NCBI GenBank assembly: GCA_030323885.1
Contig: CM059186.1
Span: 168,687,230-168,751,229, forward strand
Direction: 5' to 3'
Length of the DNA stretch: 64,000 nt
From: Branchipolynoe longqiensis
Taxonomy: Eukaryota > Annelida > Polychaeta > Phyllodocida > Polynoidae
This document shows positions 1-12,321 of this stretch, piece by piece (the first letter of the stretch is position 1; each line of letters opens with the position of its first letter). The notes under the pieces are model-generated. The model saw nothing but the letters and a program-made list of their open reading frames with translations, searched no databases and had not been told where the DNA came from. The position numbers and the translations under genes were made by a program.

Positions 1-334
1 CTTAGCATCATGTAATAAACTCCTTATCTCTCTAATATGGACAGTTAATCTCCCCCTCAAAGTCCCCGCAGTCAATCACTCATCCCCGAATCTCCTGTCT
101 CAGACCTCAAATGAGGCACTCTTATCACATGACCAGCTCACTTCTCCAGTCGTCTAGCATTTCAGTAGTTCTAATGCGACATTGCTTTCTTTAATTAAAT
201 TCACCCGCCCTGCATGAGGCGACTGCGCATGAGCCAGAAAACGAGAAGGACCACGTGACCCGCTGAAGGGGTGAGGTCGTGTGCATTACAAGCCGTGGTT
301 GGTCGGTTATATTAAACTCACTATCACCCGAACA
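1..334. other. Non-repetitive flank, no gene seen
   Basis: No coding region, RNA gene or recognisable repeat is visible in this stretch. It contains one CACGTG E-box near position 252. It ends where the CA-rich array begins. Confidence 0.5.
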
Positions 335-1400
335 CACTCACACAGATTCACACTATACCTACACACCATGCATACATAATAGAAACATCTACCCACCCAC
401 CCACTATACCTACACAACATGCATACATAATAGCAACATCCACACATCCACACATTATAACCACCCGAACACACTCACACAGATCCGCACTATACCTACA
501 CAACATGCACACATAATAGCAACATCCACACATCCACACATTATAACCACCCGAACACACTCACACAGATCGCACTATACCTACACAACATGCACACATA
601 ATAGCAACATCCACACATCCACACATTATAACCACCCGAACACACTCACACAGATCGCACTATGCCTACACAACATGCATACATAAGAGCAACATCCACA
701 CAACCACACATTATAACCACCCGAACACACTCACACAGATCCGCACTATACCTACACAACATGCATACATAATAGCAACATCCACACATTATAACCACCC
801 GAACACACTCATACAGATTCACACTATTCCTACACAACATGCATACATAATATCAACATCCATACGTCCACACATTATAACCACATAGCACACACATAAG
901 ATATATACCTACACAACATGCATGCATAATAGCAACATCTACACATCCACACATTATAACCACATAGCACACACATGCAATATAGCCATACACAAACTAT
1001 CTACACACACAAACTCACACCCACCCACTATCCCTACACAATACTCATACAGAATAGCCACACCCACCCTCTCACACTATTCCCAAACAACACCGATGTA
1101 CACTATAGCCACACCAACCAACCCTAACACACACTCACACACTATCCACACATGCAATGCACACACATTATAGCCACTCACCCACGCACTATCCCTACAC
1201 AGAACACACACAGTATAGCCACGCCCACCCACACTCACAATATCCCTGCATGCAACACACATGCATCGCACTACCCCTAGACAACGCCCACCCACACACC
1301 CACACATCCACATACACATACCAAGCCCATTCTCACATACACCCCCAAGCACCCACACCCACTACATACACCCCCACACACACCCCCCACACACACGTAC
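335..1400. repeat. CA-rich array: ~85-bp minisatellite grading into (CA)-rich DNA
   Basis: From about 335 to 850 the sequence repeats a unit of about 85 bp. The segment CCACCCGAACACACTCACAC recurs at about 461, 547, 632 and 717, and each unit also holds ACATGCATACATAATAG. From 850 to 1,400 the units decay into irregular CACAC-rich sequence. Open frames on both strands here are His/Thr/Tyr-rich and only reflect the repeat, so I do not call a protein. Confidence 0.85.
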
Positions 1401-1504
1401 ACGGCGTGTTGCCGAACAGGACTGACGATGTTTTCAGCGAAAGCCAAAACAATCCAGACTGTCACGAAGCGAAAGGCTGCCGTGCTGATATAAGGAGCAG
1501 GAGG

Positions 1505-2590
1505 AGGGGAGTGTGTGTGTCGGTGTGTGGGTGAGTGTGTGGGTGTATGGGTGAGTGGATGTGTGATTGAGTGAGTGTGGGTGTGTGGGTGTGTGGGGAG
1601 TGGATGTGTGTATGGGTGAGTTGGTATCTGTGTGAGTGTATGTGGGTGGGTGTAGGTGAGTGCATGTGCGTGTGTGGGTTAGTGGGTGAGTGCGTGTGTT
1701 ACTGAGTGTGTTAGTTGGTGTATAGGTGTGTGAATGAGTGTATGTGTGGATGTGTAGGTTTGTGGATGTGTGGGTGTGTGGATGTGTAGGTGTGTGAGTG
1801 AGTGGGGGTGTGAGTATGTGGGAGTAGGAGTGAGTGAGTGTGGGTGTGGGGGTGTGAATGGGTGAGTGGTTAGGTGGATAAGTGAGTGTGTAGGTGTGTC
1901 GCTGTGTGAGTGAGTGTGGGTGTGGGTGTGGGTGTGTGTATACGGGTGAGTGGGTGGGTGGGTAAGTGTATGTGTAGGTGTGTCGGTGTGTGAGTGAGTG
2001 ACTGTGGGTTTGGGTGTGTGTGTACGGGTGAGTGGGTGGGTGGGTGAGTGTGTGTGCAGGTGTGTCGGTTTGTGAGTGAGTCGGTGTGGGTGTGGGTGTG
2101 TTTGTACGGGTGAGTGTGTGGGTGGGTAAGTGGGTGTGTAGGTGTGTCGGTCTGTGAGTGAGTGAGTGTGGGTGTGGGTGTGTGTGTACGGGTGAGTGTG
2201 TGGGTGGGTAAGTGGGTGTGTAGGTGTGTCGGTGTGTGAGTGAGTGGGCGTGGGGGGGTGTACGGGTGACTGTGTGGGTGGGTAAGGGAGCTGTGAGTGA
2301 GTGGCGTGTGGAGGTGTAGTAACGGGCTGGTGAGTAATGGTGAGGTGTGGGTGGAATAGGAGGGGGGTGTCGGGTGTATGGTGAGTGCGGGTGGGTGAGT
2401 GCGGGTGTGTAGGTGTGTCGGTGTGTGAATGAGTGACTGTGGGTATGGGTGTGTGTATGGGTGAGTGGGTGGCTGGGTGGGTGTGTGTATGTAGGTGTGT
2501 CGGTGTGTGAATGAGTGACTGTGGTGGGTGTGGGCGGATGTTGGGTGAGTGGGCTGGTGTGTGTGCAGGTGAGTCGGTGTGAGGTCGTGT
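1505..2590. repeat. TG-rich array (G-rich strand on +)
   Basis: This is an irregular TGTGGGTG/GAGTG array with blocks of roughly 70-75 bp containing GTACGGGTGAGTG and GTAGGTGTGTCGGTGTGTGA. It faces the CA-rich array across a non-repetitive spacer of about 100 bp, so the purine-rich strand switches at about 1.4-1.5 kb. The 413-aa and 307-aa minus-strand open frames are Thr/His/Pro repeats and not credible proteins. Confidence 0.8.
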
Positions 2591-2598
2591 CGGTGGTG

Positions 2599-2710
2599 TC
2601 ACGTGACTGACCTGATACGGTAATAGAGTCAGTAGAGCATGCGAGATGTAGACGAGGGCCTGCGAGTATGGTCACGTGAGGCCGGACAAGCAGGTACAGG
2701 TCGCCTCCTC
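2599..2710. promoter_or_regulatory. Two TCACGTGA palindromes between arrays
   Basis: TCACGTGA occurs at 2,599-2,606 and 2,672-2,679, and the second is followed by CAGGTACAGG at about 2,690. The octamer is the classic USF/MITF/TFE-type E-box. Function here is inference from sequence alone, since no gene start is visible nearby. Confidence 0.3.
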
Positions 2711-4237
2711 ACGGCAGATATTACCTGTATTGTGACAATCGGAGGATGACACGTAGATCATTGTGATATATAACCTGTATTGTGACAATCGGAGATGGAA
2801 CGTAGATCATTGTGATATATAACCTGTATTGTGACAATGGCAGATGACATGTAGATCATTGTGATATATAACCTGTATTGTGACAATGGCAGATGACATG
2901 TAGATCATTGTGATATATAACCTGTATGGTGACAATCGGAGGATGACACGTAGATCATTGTGATATATAACCTGTATGGTGACAATGGCAGATGACACGT
3001 AGATCATTGTGATATATAACCTGTATTGTGACAATGGCAGATGACACGTAGATCATTGTGATATATAACCTGTATGGTGACAATGGCAGATGACACGTAG
3101 ATCATTGTGATATATAGTCTGTATCGTGACAATGGCAGATGGAACGTAGATCATTGTGATATATAGTCTGTATCGTGACAATGGCAGATGGAACATAGAT
3201 CATTGTGATATATAGTCTGTATCGTGACAATGGCAGATGGAACATAGATCATTGTGATATATAGTCTGTATCGTGACAATGGCAGATGACACATAGATCA
3301 TTGTGATATATAACTGGTACTGTGACAGTGGCAGATGACACGTAGATCATTGTGATATATAACCTGTATGGTAACAATGGCAGATGACACATAGATCATT
3401 GTGATATATAACCTGTATTGTGACAACGGCAGATGACACGTAGATCATTGTGATATATAACCTATATGGTAACAATGGCAGATGACACGTAGATCATTGT
3501 GATATATAACCTGTATGGTGACAATGGCAGATGACACGTAGATCATTGTGATATATAACCTGTATTGTGACAATCGGAGATGGAACATAGATCATTGTGA
3601 TATATAATCTGTATTGTGACCATGGCAGATGACACGTAGATCATTGTGATATATAACCTGTATCTTGACAATGCGAGATTGAACATAGATCATTGTGATA
3701 TATAGTCTGTATCGTGACAATGGCAGATCAAACATAGATCATTGTGATATATAGGCTGTATCGGGACAATGGCAGATGGAACATAGATCATGGTGACATA
3801 TAGTCTGTATCGTGACAATGGCAGATGGAATATAGATCATAGTGATATATAGTCTGTATTGTGACAATGGGAGATGGAACGTAGATCATTGTGATATATA
3901 GTCTGTATCGGGGCAATGGGAGATGGAACGTAGATCATTGTGATATATATCCTGTATCGGGGCAATCGGAGATGGAACGTAGATCATTGTGATATATAGT
4001 CTGTATTGGGGCCATGGGAGATGGAACATAGATCATTGTGATATATAGTCTGTATCGGAGCCATGGGAGATGGAACATAGATCATTGTGATATATAGTCT
4101 GTATCGGGGCCATGGGAGATGGAACATAGATCATTGTGATATATAGTCTGTATCGGGGCAATGGGAGATGGAACGTAGATCATTGTGATATATATCCTGT
4201 ATCGGGGCAATGGGAGATGGAACATAGATCATCGAAT
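2711..4237. repeat. 49-bp minisatellite, ~31 copies
   Basis: The unit contains GATCATTGTGATATATA, then CTGTAT, GTGACAATGG and AGATG, at a 49-bp step (for example TTGTGATATA at 2,761 and 2,810). Variants cluster along the array: AACCTGTAT predominates in the first half and AGTCTGTATCG in the second. That suggests local homogenisation. A 75-aa minus-strand open frame here is a repeat artefact. Confidence 0.92.
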
Positions 4238-4804
4238 TACATTAAATGTGATATCATTGTGTTGGTGTATAAAAGCTATATTACCGTGATGATATATCAA
4301 ATCTATATCACAGTGAGTGTGTGTGGGTGTGTGCATGTAGCTGTGTGCAATATTTATTACAGTGATGAAACACACATCATTTATATATATCCTCCGGTGT
4401 GACTGACAATGTGGCGCGTCTGTTAGTGACGAGGAAGGCTCGTGAAGTAGGCATAGTCCAGAATAATAACACATAATATAATAACAATAATTCCCTTCCG
4501 CGCCTTTATACTCGCATAATGCGTTATGCATCACATATATATATATATGTTGTGTGCCGATGAAATACAAGAACCATTAGGCAGTGGACTGTGACCAGCG
4601 TGAGTAGCAGTCACAAGCGAGATGCCGACGTGCAGCCTGGGGCATTGCCGCCCTCCTGGTACTTACCGAATGTCACGTGTTGTCCATTCACACTGCTAAA
4701 GTGGAGTCACGTGACCTACGCTGAGAGAACTGCGGGCTGAGTTTGGTGAATTATGTTCTTTCTACCTGGTGGTGTTAGGAACAGGCTCCCGTGATAGACA
4801 TAGG
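4238..4804. other. Inter-array spacer with TCACGTG sites
   Basis: No gene is visible. There is a short (TA)n run near 4,535, an AT-rich AATAATA stretch near 4,465-4,490, TCACGTGT at 4,673 and TCACGTGA at 4,707. The segment CGCATAATGCGTTATGCATC near 4,513 weakly resembles sequence near 54,135. Confidence 0.45.
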
Positions 4805-5225
4805 GATTGTGTCTGTGGGTGTGTGGGTATGTGGGTGTGAGGGTGGGTTTGTGTGGGTGTGTGGGTGGGTATGTGGGTTTGTGTTGGTGTGTGGGTGTGT
4901 GGGAGTGTGGATGTGTGTGTATGGGTGTGTGGTTTGGTGGTGTGTGGGTGTGTGGGTGGGTTTGTGTGGGTGTGTGGTGTGGTGGTCTGTGGGGTGTGGG
5001 TGTGTGGGTATCTGGGTGGGTGGGTGTGTGGTGTGGTGGTGTATGTGTGGGGGTACGTGGCTGTGTGGGTGGGTTTGTGTGGGTGGGTATGTGGGTGGTT
5101 GGTGTAGTGGTGTGTGGGTCGGTGGTTGTGTGGGTGTGTGGATGTGTGGGTTTGTGGGTGTGTGGGTTGGTGGTGTGGTGGTGTGTGGGTGTGTGGGTGT
5201 GTGGGTGTGTGGGTGTGTGGGTGGG
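4805..5225. repeat. TG-rich simple array
   Basis: This is irregular GTGTGGGTGTGTGGGTG sequence leading into the 28-bp array. Several Val/Gly/Cys/Trp-rich plus-strand open frames (about 84-170 aa) are compositional artefacts. Confidence 0.85.
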
Positions 5226-7255
5226 TGGTTGGGTGAGAGTGTGGCTGGGTGGTGGTTGGGTGAGAGTGTGGCTGGGTGGGTGGTTGGGTGAGAGTGTGGC
5301 TGGGTGGGTGGTTGGGTGAGAGTGTGGCTGGGTGGGTGGTTGGGTGACAATGTGGCTGGGTGGATGGTTGGGTGAGAGTGTGGCTGGGTGGGTGGTTGGT
5401 TGACAGTGTGGCTGGGTGGGTGGTTGGGTGACAGTGTGGCTGGGTGGGTGGTTGGGTGATAGTGTGGCTGGGTGGATGGTTGGGTGAGAGTGTGGCTGGG
5501 TGGGTGGTTGGGTGAGAGTGTGGCTGGGTGGGTGGTTGGGTGAGAGTGTGGCTGGGTGGGTGGTTGGGTGAGAGTGTGGCTGGGTGGGTGGTTGGGTGAG
5601 AGTGTGGCTGGGTGGGTGGTTGGGTGAGAGTGTGGCTGGGTGGGTGGTTGGGTGACAGTGTGGCTGGGTGGGTGGTTGGGTGACAGTGTGGCTGGGTGGG
5701 TGGTTGGGTGACAGTGTGGCTGGGTGGGTGGTTGGGTGAGAGTGTGGCTGGGTGGGTGGTTGGGTGATAGTGTGGCTGGGTGGATGGTTGGGTGAGAGTG
5801 TGGCTGGGTGGGTGGTTGGGTGACAGTGTGGCTGGGTGGGTGGTTGGGTGACAGTGTGGCTGGGTGGGTGGTTGGGTGACAATGTGGCTGGGTGGATGGT
5901 TGGGTGAGAGTGTGGCTGGGTGGGTGGTTGGGTGACAGTGTGGCTGGGTGGGTGGTTGGGTGACAGTGTGGCTGGGTGGTGGCTGGGTGATAGTGTGGCT
6001 GGGTGCATGGTTGGGTGACAGTGTGGCTGGGTGGGTGGTTGGGTGACAGTGTGGCTGGGTGGGTGGTTGGGTGATAGTGTGGCTGGGTGGGTGGTTGGGT
6101 GATAGTGTGGCTGGGTGGATGCTTGGGTGAGAATGTGGCTGGGTGGGTGGTTGGCTGAGAGTGTGGCTGGGTGGGTGGTTGGGTGAGAGTGTGGCTGGGT
6201 GGTGGTTGGGTGAGAGTGTGGCTGGGTGGGTGGTTGGGTGACAGTGTGGCTGGGTGGGTGGTTGGGTGAGAGTGTGGCTGGGTGGTGGTTGGGTGAGAGT
6301 GTGGCTGGGTGGGTGGTTGGGTGAGAGTGTGGCTGGGTGGGTGGTTGGGTGAGAGTGTGGCTGGGTGGGTGGTTGGGTGAGAGTGTGGCTGGGTGGGTGG
6401 TTGGGTGAGAGTGTGGCTGGGTGGGTGGTTGGGTGAGGGTGTGGCTGGGTGGGTGGTTGGGTGAGATTATGGCTGGGTGGGTGGTTGGGTGACAGTGTGG
6501 CTGGGTGGGTGGTTGGGTGAGAGTGTGGCTGGGTGGTGGTTGGGTGAGAGTGTGGCTGGGTGGGTGGTTGGGTGAGAGTGTGGCTGGGTGGTGGTTGGGT
6601 GACAGTGTGGCTGGGTGGGTGGTTGGGTGAGAGTGTGGCTGGGTGGGTGGTTGGGTGACAGTGTGGCTGGGTGGGTGGTTGGGTGATTGTTTGGCTGAGT
6701 GGATGGTTGGGTGAGAGTGTGGCTGGGTGGGTGGTTGGGTGAGAGTGTGGCTGGGTGGGTGGTTGGGTGAGAGTGTGGCTGGGTGGGTATTTGGGTGAGA
6801 GTGTGGCTGGGTGGATGGTTGGGTGACAGTGTGGCTGGGTGGGTGGTTGGGTGACAGTGTGGCTGGGTGGGTGGTTGGGTGATAGTGTGGCTGGGTGGAT
6901 GGTTGGGTGAGAGTGGGGCTGGGTGGGTGGTTGGGTGACAGTGTGGCTGGGTGGGGGATTGGGTGAGAGTGTGGCTGGGTGGTGGTTGGGTGAGAGTGTG
7001 GCTGGGTGGTGGTTGGGTGAGAGTGTGGCTGGGTGGTGGTTGGGTGATAGTGTGGCTGGGTGGATGGTTGGGTGAGAGTGTGGCTGGGTGGATGGTTGGG
7101 TGATAGTGTGGCTGGGTGGATCGTTGGATGAGAGTGTGGCTGGATGGGTGGTTGGGTGACAGTGTGGCTGGGTGGGTGGTTGGGTGAGATTATGGCTGGG
7201 TGGGTGGTTGGGTGAGAGTGTGGCTGGGTGGCTGGGTGACTGGGTGACTGGGTGG
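5226..7255. repeat. 28-bp G-rich minisatellite, ~70 copies
   Basis: The unit is GAGAGTGTGGCTGG followed by GTGGGTGGTTGGGT. Variants carry GACAG, GATAG or GACAA at the front, and occasional 25-bp units lack one GTG. Every unit has four closely spaced G-runs. Three units make 84 bp, so the minus strand stays open for 856 codons and would encode a Thr/Pro/His/Ser-rich repeat. I treat that frame as an artefact because the other minus frames are equally open. Confidence 0.93.
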
Positions 7256-7804
7256 ATGGGTGGCCTGGTGGCTCTGTGGCGAACATACTACTTCCGGTTG
7301 TGACCTGCTATATTGAGTCCTGCTTTAACTACCATTATCTGCCAACGTTGCCTCATTTACATAATTGAAAATCTGGCGTTCGGCGCCGGAGATTATCAGT
7401 GACCCCGTGCTACCAACATTCCTCATCACGGGCGCACTTCACAAACACATCACCGAGCAGTGCTCACAAATTGAGGTAATTAACGATTGGGTCACGTGAT
7501 GTTGACATCAGTGATAACACAGGTGACCTACATCACCAGGGGAACCATGCATCGTGTGGGTGAAGACCTCAGACTGGCTGATTAGCCAATATCCAGGCAG
7601 CATTCTGGTCAGCTGATTTAATGCATGCACACCTAAACCAATGGCCTTGTGGTTTATTGGGACATCATATAACGGCAAGAATGAAATAGCATCAAATGGA
7701 ATTCAAATGTGCATCAAGTTGGATTTGATTGCACCAGTAAATCAAATCGAGAATCATTAAAGGCACGGTTTGAAGTGGACTTGGTTTGATATGCTGAATT
7801 GTTC
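7256..7804. other. Spacer between arrays
   Basis: No gene or recognisable element is seen. It holds a TCACGTGA palindrome at 7,492-7,499 and an ACTTCCGG motif near 7,290. The stretch 7,680-7,800 is AT-rich with loosely repeated ATCAAAT words. Confidence 0.45.
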
Positions 7805-7805
7805 T

Positions 7806-9850
7806 GTAGAGGCCGACCTCAGTGGGTGCCATAGGTTAAATAGTCATGTAGAGGGTGCCACTAGTGGATGACTGAAGCTAACTCATTGAGTAGAGGCCAC
7901 CCTCAGTGGGCACCATAGGCTAAATAGTCATGTAGAGGTTGCCACTAGTGGATGACTAAAGCTGACTCATTGAGTAGAGGCCGCCCTCAGTGGGTGCCAT
8001 AGGCTAAATAGTCATGTAGAGGGTGCCACTAGTGGATGACTGAAGCTGACTCATTGAGTAGAGGGTGCCCTCAGTGGGTGCCATAGGCTAAATAGTCATG
8101 TAGAGGGCGCCACTAGTGGATGACTAAAGCTGACTCATTGAGTAGAGGGCGCCCTCAGTGGGCACCATAGGCTAAATAGTCATGTAGAGGTTGCCACTAG
8201 TCGATGACTAAAGGTGACTCATTGAGTAGAGGGTGCCCTCAGTGGGTGCCATAGGCTAAATAGTCATGAAAAGGGCACCACTAGTGGATGACTAAAGCTG
8301 ACTCATTGAGTAGAGGGTGCCCTCAGTGGGTGCCATAGGCTAAATAGTCACGTAGAGGGCGCCAGTAGTGGATGACTAAAGCTGACTCATTGAGTAGAGG
8401 CTGCCCTCAGTGGGTGCCATAGGCTAAATAGTCATGTAGAGGGCACCAGTAGTGGATGACTAAAGCTGACTCATTGAGTAGAGGGTGCCCTCAGTGGGTG
8501 CCATAGGCTAAATAGTCACGTAGAGGTTGCCACTAGTGGATGACTAAAGCTGACTCATTGAGTAGATGCTGCCCTCAGTGGGTGCCATAGGCTAAATAGT
8601 CATGTAGAGGGCGCCAGTACTGGATGACTAAAGCTGACTCATTGAGTAGAGGCCACCCTCAGTGGGTGCCATAGGCTAAATAGTCATGTAGAGGGCGCCA
8701 CTAGTGGATGACTAAAGCTGACTCATTGAGTAGAGGCTGCCCTCAGTGGGTGCCATAGGCTAAATAGTCATGTAGAGGTTGCCACTAGTGGATGACTAAA
8801 GCTGACTCATTGAGTAGAGGCTGCCCTCAGTGGGTGCCATAGGCTAAATAGTCATGTAGAGGTTGCCACTAGTGGATGACTAAAGCTGACTCATTGAGTA
8901 GAGGGTGCCCTCAGTGGGTGCCATAGGCTAAATAGTCATGTAGAGGGTGCCACTAGTGGATGACTAAAGCTGACTCATTGAGTAGAGGGTGCCCTCAGTG
9001 GGCGCCATAGGCTAAATAGTCATGTAGAGGGTGCCACTAGTGGATGACTAAAGCTGACTCATTGAGTAGATGCTGCCCTCAGTGGGTGCCATAGGCTAAA
9101 TAGTCATGTAGAGGGCACCAGTAGTGGATGACTACAGCTGACTCATTGAGTAGAGGGTGCCCTCAGTGGGTGCCATAGGCTAAATAGTCATGAAAAGGGC
9201 ACCAGTAGTGGATGACTACAGCTGACTCATTGAGTAGAGGGTGCCCTCAGTGGGTGCCATAGGCTAAATAGTCATGTAGAGGGTGCCACTAGTGGATGAC
9301 TAAAGCTGACTCATTGAGTAGAGGGTGCCCTCAGTGGGCGCCATAGGCTAAATAGTCATGTAGAGGGTGCCACTAGTGGATGACTAAAGCTGACTCATTG
9401 AGTAGAGGCTGCCCTCAGTGGGTGCCATAGGCTAAATAGTCATGTAGAGGGTGCCACTAGTCGATGACTAAAGCTGACTCATTGAGTAGAGGGTGCCCTC
9501 AGTGGGCACCATAGGCTAAATAGTCATGTAGAGGTTGCCACTAGTGGATGACTAAAGCTGACTCATTGAGTAGAGGCTGCCCTCAGTGGGTGCCATAGGC
9601 TAAATAGTCATGTAGAGGGTGCCACTAGTGGATGACGGAAGCTGACTCATTGAGTAGAGGCTGCCCTCAGTGGGTGCCATAGGCTAAATAGTCATGTAGA
9701 GGGCGCCAGTACTGGATGACTAAAGCTGACTCATTGAGTAGAGGGCGCCCTCAGTGGGCGCCATAGGCTAAAGAGTCATGTAGAGGGCGCCACAAGTGAA
9801 TGACTAAAGCTGACTCATTGAGTAGAGGCCGCCCTCAGTGGGCGCCAGAG
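7806..9850. repeat. 84-bp minisatellite, ~24 copies, built of two 42-bp halves
   Basis: Each unit pairs a half starting AGAGGGTGCCACTAGTGG with a half starting AGAGGGTGCCCTCAGTGGG. The halves are both 42 bp, match at most of their first 19 positions and share a GCT at position 28-30, so the unit is an old dimer. Variation is mainly in the GGTGCC/GGCGCC/GGTTGCC positions. The last unit runs straight into a truncated SINE. Confidence 0.93.
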
Positions 9851-10014
9851 GGAAAGTGCATATAAAATACCCCTTGTTGGTTATCAGAAAGAGTAGCTAA
9901 GTGGCGGCAGCCGATTTCCTGCAAAGAAATATGTCTGAAGGACCATATGGTTGACATCCAATAGCCTAGGATAGGAAAATCAATGTGTTCTCGGGGCTTC
10001 GTTGAATAAAACAA
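9851..10014 (+). mobile_element. SINE family C, 5'-truncated copy
   Basis: The copy begins inside the body (GGAAAGTGCATATAAAA), continues through the ATCAGAAAGAGTAGC and AAATATGTC segments, and ends AATAAAACAAACTT. The full copy at 52,254 shows the missing tRNA-like head. It is joined directly to the 84-bp array upstream and to the 10-11-bp array downstream. Confidence 0.85.
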
Positions 10015-10548
10015 ACTTAGTACTTACTTAGTCATCATTTAGTTATTACATAGTTCTCAGTATGTACTCAATCAGTACTCATTTAGTACTCAATTATTTC
10101 TCATTCAGTACTCATTCAGTACACAATTAGTACTCATTCAGTACTAATTCAGTACTCATTTAGTAGTCATGCAGTGATCATTCAGTATGCATTTAGTACT
10201 CATTTAGTACTCATTTAGTATTCATTTACTACTCATCCAGTACTCGTCAAGTACTCATTTAGTACTCATTTAGTACTCATCCAGTACTCATTTAGTACTC
10301 ATTTAGTACGCATTTAGTACGCATTTCATTTAGTACGCATTTAGTACTCATTGAATACTTATTTAGTACTCATGCAGTGCTCATTTACCACTCAATTAGT
10401 ATTCATTAGTACTCATTCAGTACTCGTTTAGTACTCATTTAGTACTCATTTAGTACTCATTTAGAACTCATTTAGTACTCATTCAGTACACATTCAGTAA
10501 TCATTTAGTATTCATTCAGTAATTCATTACTCATTCAGTACTGAATCA
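10015..10548. repeat. 10-11-bp array (TTTAGTACTCA)
   Basis: Short units of the form CATTTAGTACT and CATTCAGTACT repeat about 48 times with substitutions. AGTACT is self-complementary. The array starts in the A/T-rich tail of the preceding SINE. Confidence 0.9.
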
Positions 10549-10614
10549 GTCAAATTGAGTCTCAGCTGAGTGGTCCTGCTACACGGAAATCGTCTATTGG
10601 CCAACTCAGAAGGT

Positions 10615-10786
10615 TGCACTGATCTCTCAGGCAAGTAACCACATAGACCGGTAGACATGTGTAGTGTGTTGATATCAGGGAGCCTAGGTGGTGTAATGGT
10701 TAGCACACTGGCCCGGAATGCAAAGAGATGTGGGTTCGAGTCCCGCTCTAGGCGCAATATTCCCTATTTTCATCACCCTCATGACA
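10615..10786 (+). mobile_element. SINE family B copy with tRNA-like promoter
   Basis: An upstream leader (TGCACTGATCTCTCAGGCAAG) is followed by a tRNA-like segment: box A TGGTGTAATGGTTAGCACAC and box B GGTTCGAGTCCCGC. A tail TTTTCATCACCCTCATGAC follows. The same leader-head-tail order occurs at 38,852, 48,736 and 49,051, so this is a dispersed SINE and not a tRNA gene. Confidence 0.85.
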
Positions 10787-11764
10787 ATATGAATACACTC
10801 GCTGCGCAGGAGGCCGCCCGCCAGTCGCTGGCCTACGCTGAGTAATCTGCGCCTCACCCCCCCCCCCCCCCCCGCCTTCCGCTTAACCAGTATCAGTTAT
10901 CGACACTTGGTGGGCTTCTAATCCAATCACCTGAAACCAATATTAGAGTCTGCGATTCAACTCCCAAGTGACACTATCAGGCCTCGCCAAACAAAAATAC
11001 CCGGCCAATAGCGGCTATTACCCTGGCACATGCGCAACAATGGCGGCCAAAGCCGCACCGGCGTAACGAGAACGAGGCAAGCCACCAAGTGAGCGTACCA
11101 CCAGGTGGCAGCACCGCACCTTTATTTAGGTTCCTAATAAAAATGGGAAGTATCATGCCACAGACCTTATTTGCGTGTTATTAAAAATGAAGCCTACAGA
11201 CTTGGCTGATTTGTTTACAACCCAATGGCACTAGGTAATATACATAAATGAACCAATAGATACCCATTACATTGGCTGGATTGGGAGATGTAGATAATTG
11301 CTGCGCACCAAAAGTGATTGGAGTGCCGGTAATGGCCGCTGACGTGGTATCTGATTCAAATTCATTGTCATGAAAAGCGTTAGCTTTGCCAACTTGATCA
11401 CATCTGACTGAGTGAGTCGCTAAGCTATGGCGGTGCCACCCAGCTATGGCAATCTTGCATCTAAGTGCGAGAATTACCACCAGGGGTTTAGCGCTATGTT
11501 AAACAGCGCTGCGATCGGTGGTGATTCAGACAGATTTTTTAAAGATTATTTTTAATGCAAGTCTCGCTTCTGCACCGCTCTCACAAATAAGGTCAATTGG
11601 ATGTCGTTAAAAAGCCTCCACATGTTGAAACGGACATAAGCTACGGCTGCACACGAATGCCGCTCAATACCGAGATAAAACATCACTTTTCTAGTTTGGG
11701 TGAACAATATTTTACTCCTGCAGCATTTTCTCCAGGTCAGGGCTGCTAAACAACCCAATAAAAA
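10787..11764. other. Non-repetitive stretch, no gene seen
   Basis: There is a run of about 17 C at 10,856-10,873. Further on, sequence near 11,040 has a CAATGGCGGCC word followed quickly by a stop. Open frames of 80-100 codons on the minus strand have no recognisable motif. I see no splice-supported exon. Confidence 0.4.
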
Positions 11765-12170
11765 GAATGTCCACCACCACCCCGAGCCCAGATCTGGCAC
11801 TGTCAGTCAACCACCACCCCCACCACCACCCCGACCCCAGATCTGTCACTGTCACTCATCTACCATCACTACCCCACCTCCAACCCCAGATATGTCACTG
11901 TCACTCAACCACCACCCCTCACCCCGATCCCAGACCTGTCAATGTCACTCTACCACCACACACCCATCCCCCAGACCTGTCACTGTCACTATCCCACCAT
12001 CACTACCCCACCTCCAACCCAAGATCTGTCACTGTCACTCAAACATCTCCACACGCATCACCCCCAGACCTGTCACTGCTACTCAGCCACCCTCCATCCC
12101 CCGACAGATCCGTCACTCCCACTCAACCACCACCCCCACCCCCCAGGACCTACTCCTGCCCACCGACAAA
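11765..12170. repeat. C-rich degenerate array (CCACCACCCC / TGTCACTGTCACTC)
   Basis: Blocks of AGACCTGTCACTGTCACTC alternate with CCACCACCCC-type runs at irregular spacing of roughly 30-75 bp. Three plus-strand frames are open at once and give Pro/His/Ser-rich sequence, as expected from composition. Confidence 0.75.
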
Positions 12171-12321
12171 AAGATAGGTACGATTTCCCATAGCATAACT
12201 GCCCACAATATCTGACTGAGCCACCCTACAACACACAAGTGAAATAATGGGAAACGTGCGTCCCTTATAAGACACATAGGGAAATGTACACAGTAACCAG
12301 GATGGCAATACTTGAAGTAAA

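Noticed and set aside
2711..4237. CRISPR array (regular 49-bp period)
   Set aside because: There are no unique spacers; the whole unit repeats with point variants, and the setting is eukaryotic.
4716..7286. 856-codon Thr/Pro/His/Ser repeat protein on the minus strand
   Set aside because: It is produced by the 28-bp array (three units make 84 bp). Composition and neighbouring frames are equally open, and there is no domain.
10676..10755. Functional tRNA gene (box A and box B present)
   Set aside because: The same segment with identical leader and tail occurs at several places, so it is a SINE head. The acceptor stem does not pair properly by eye.
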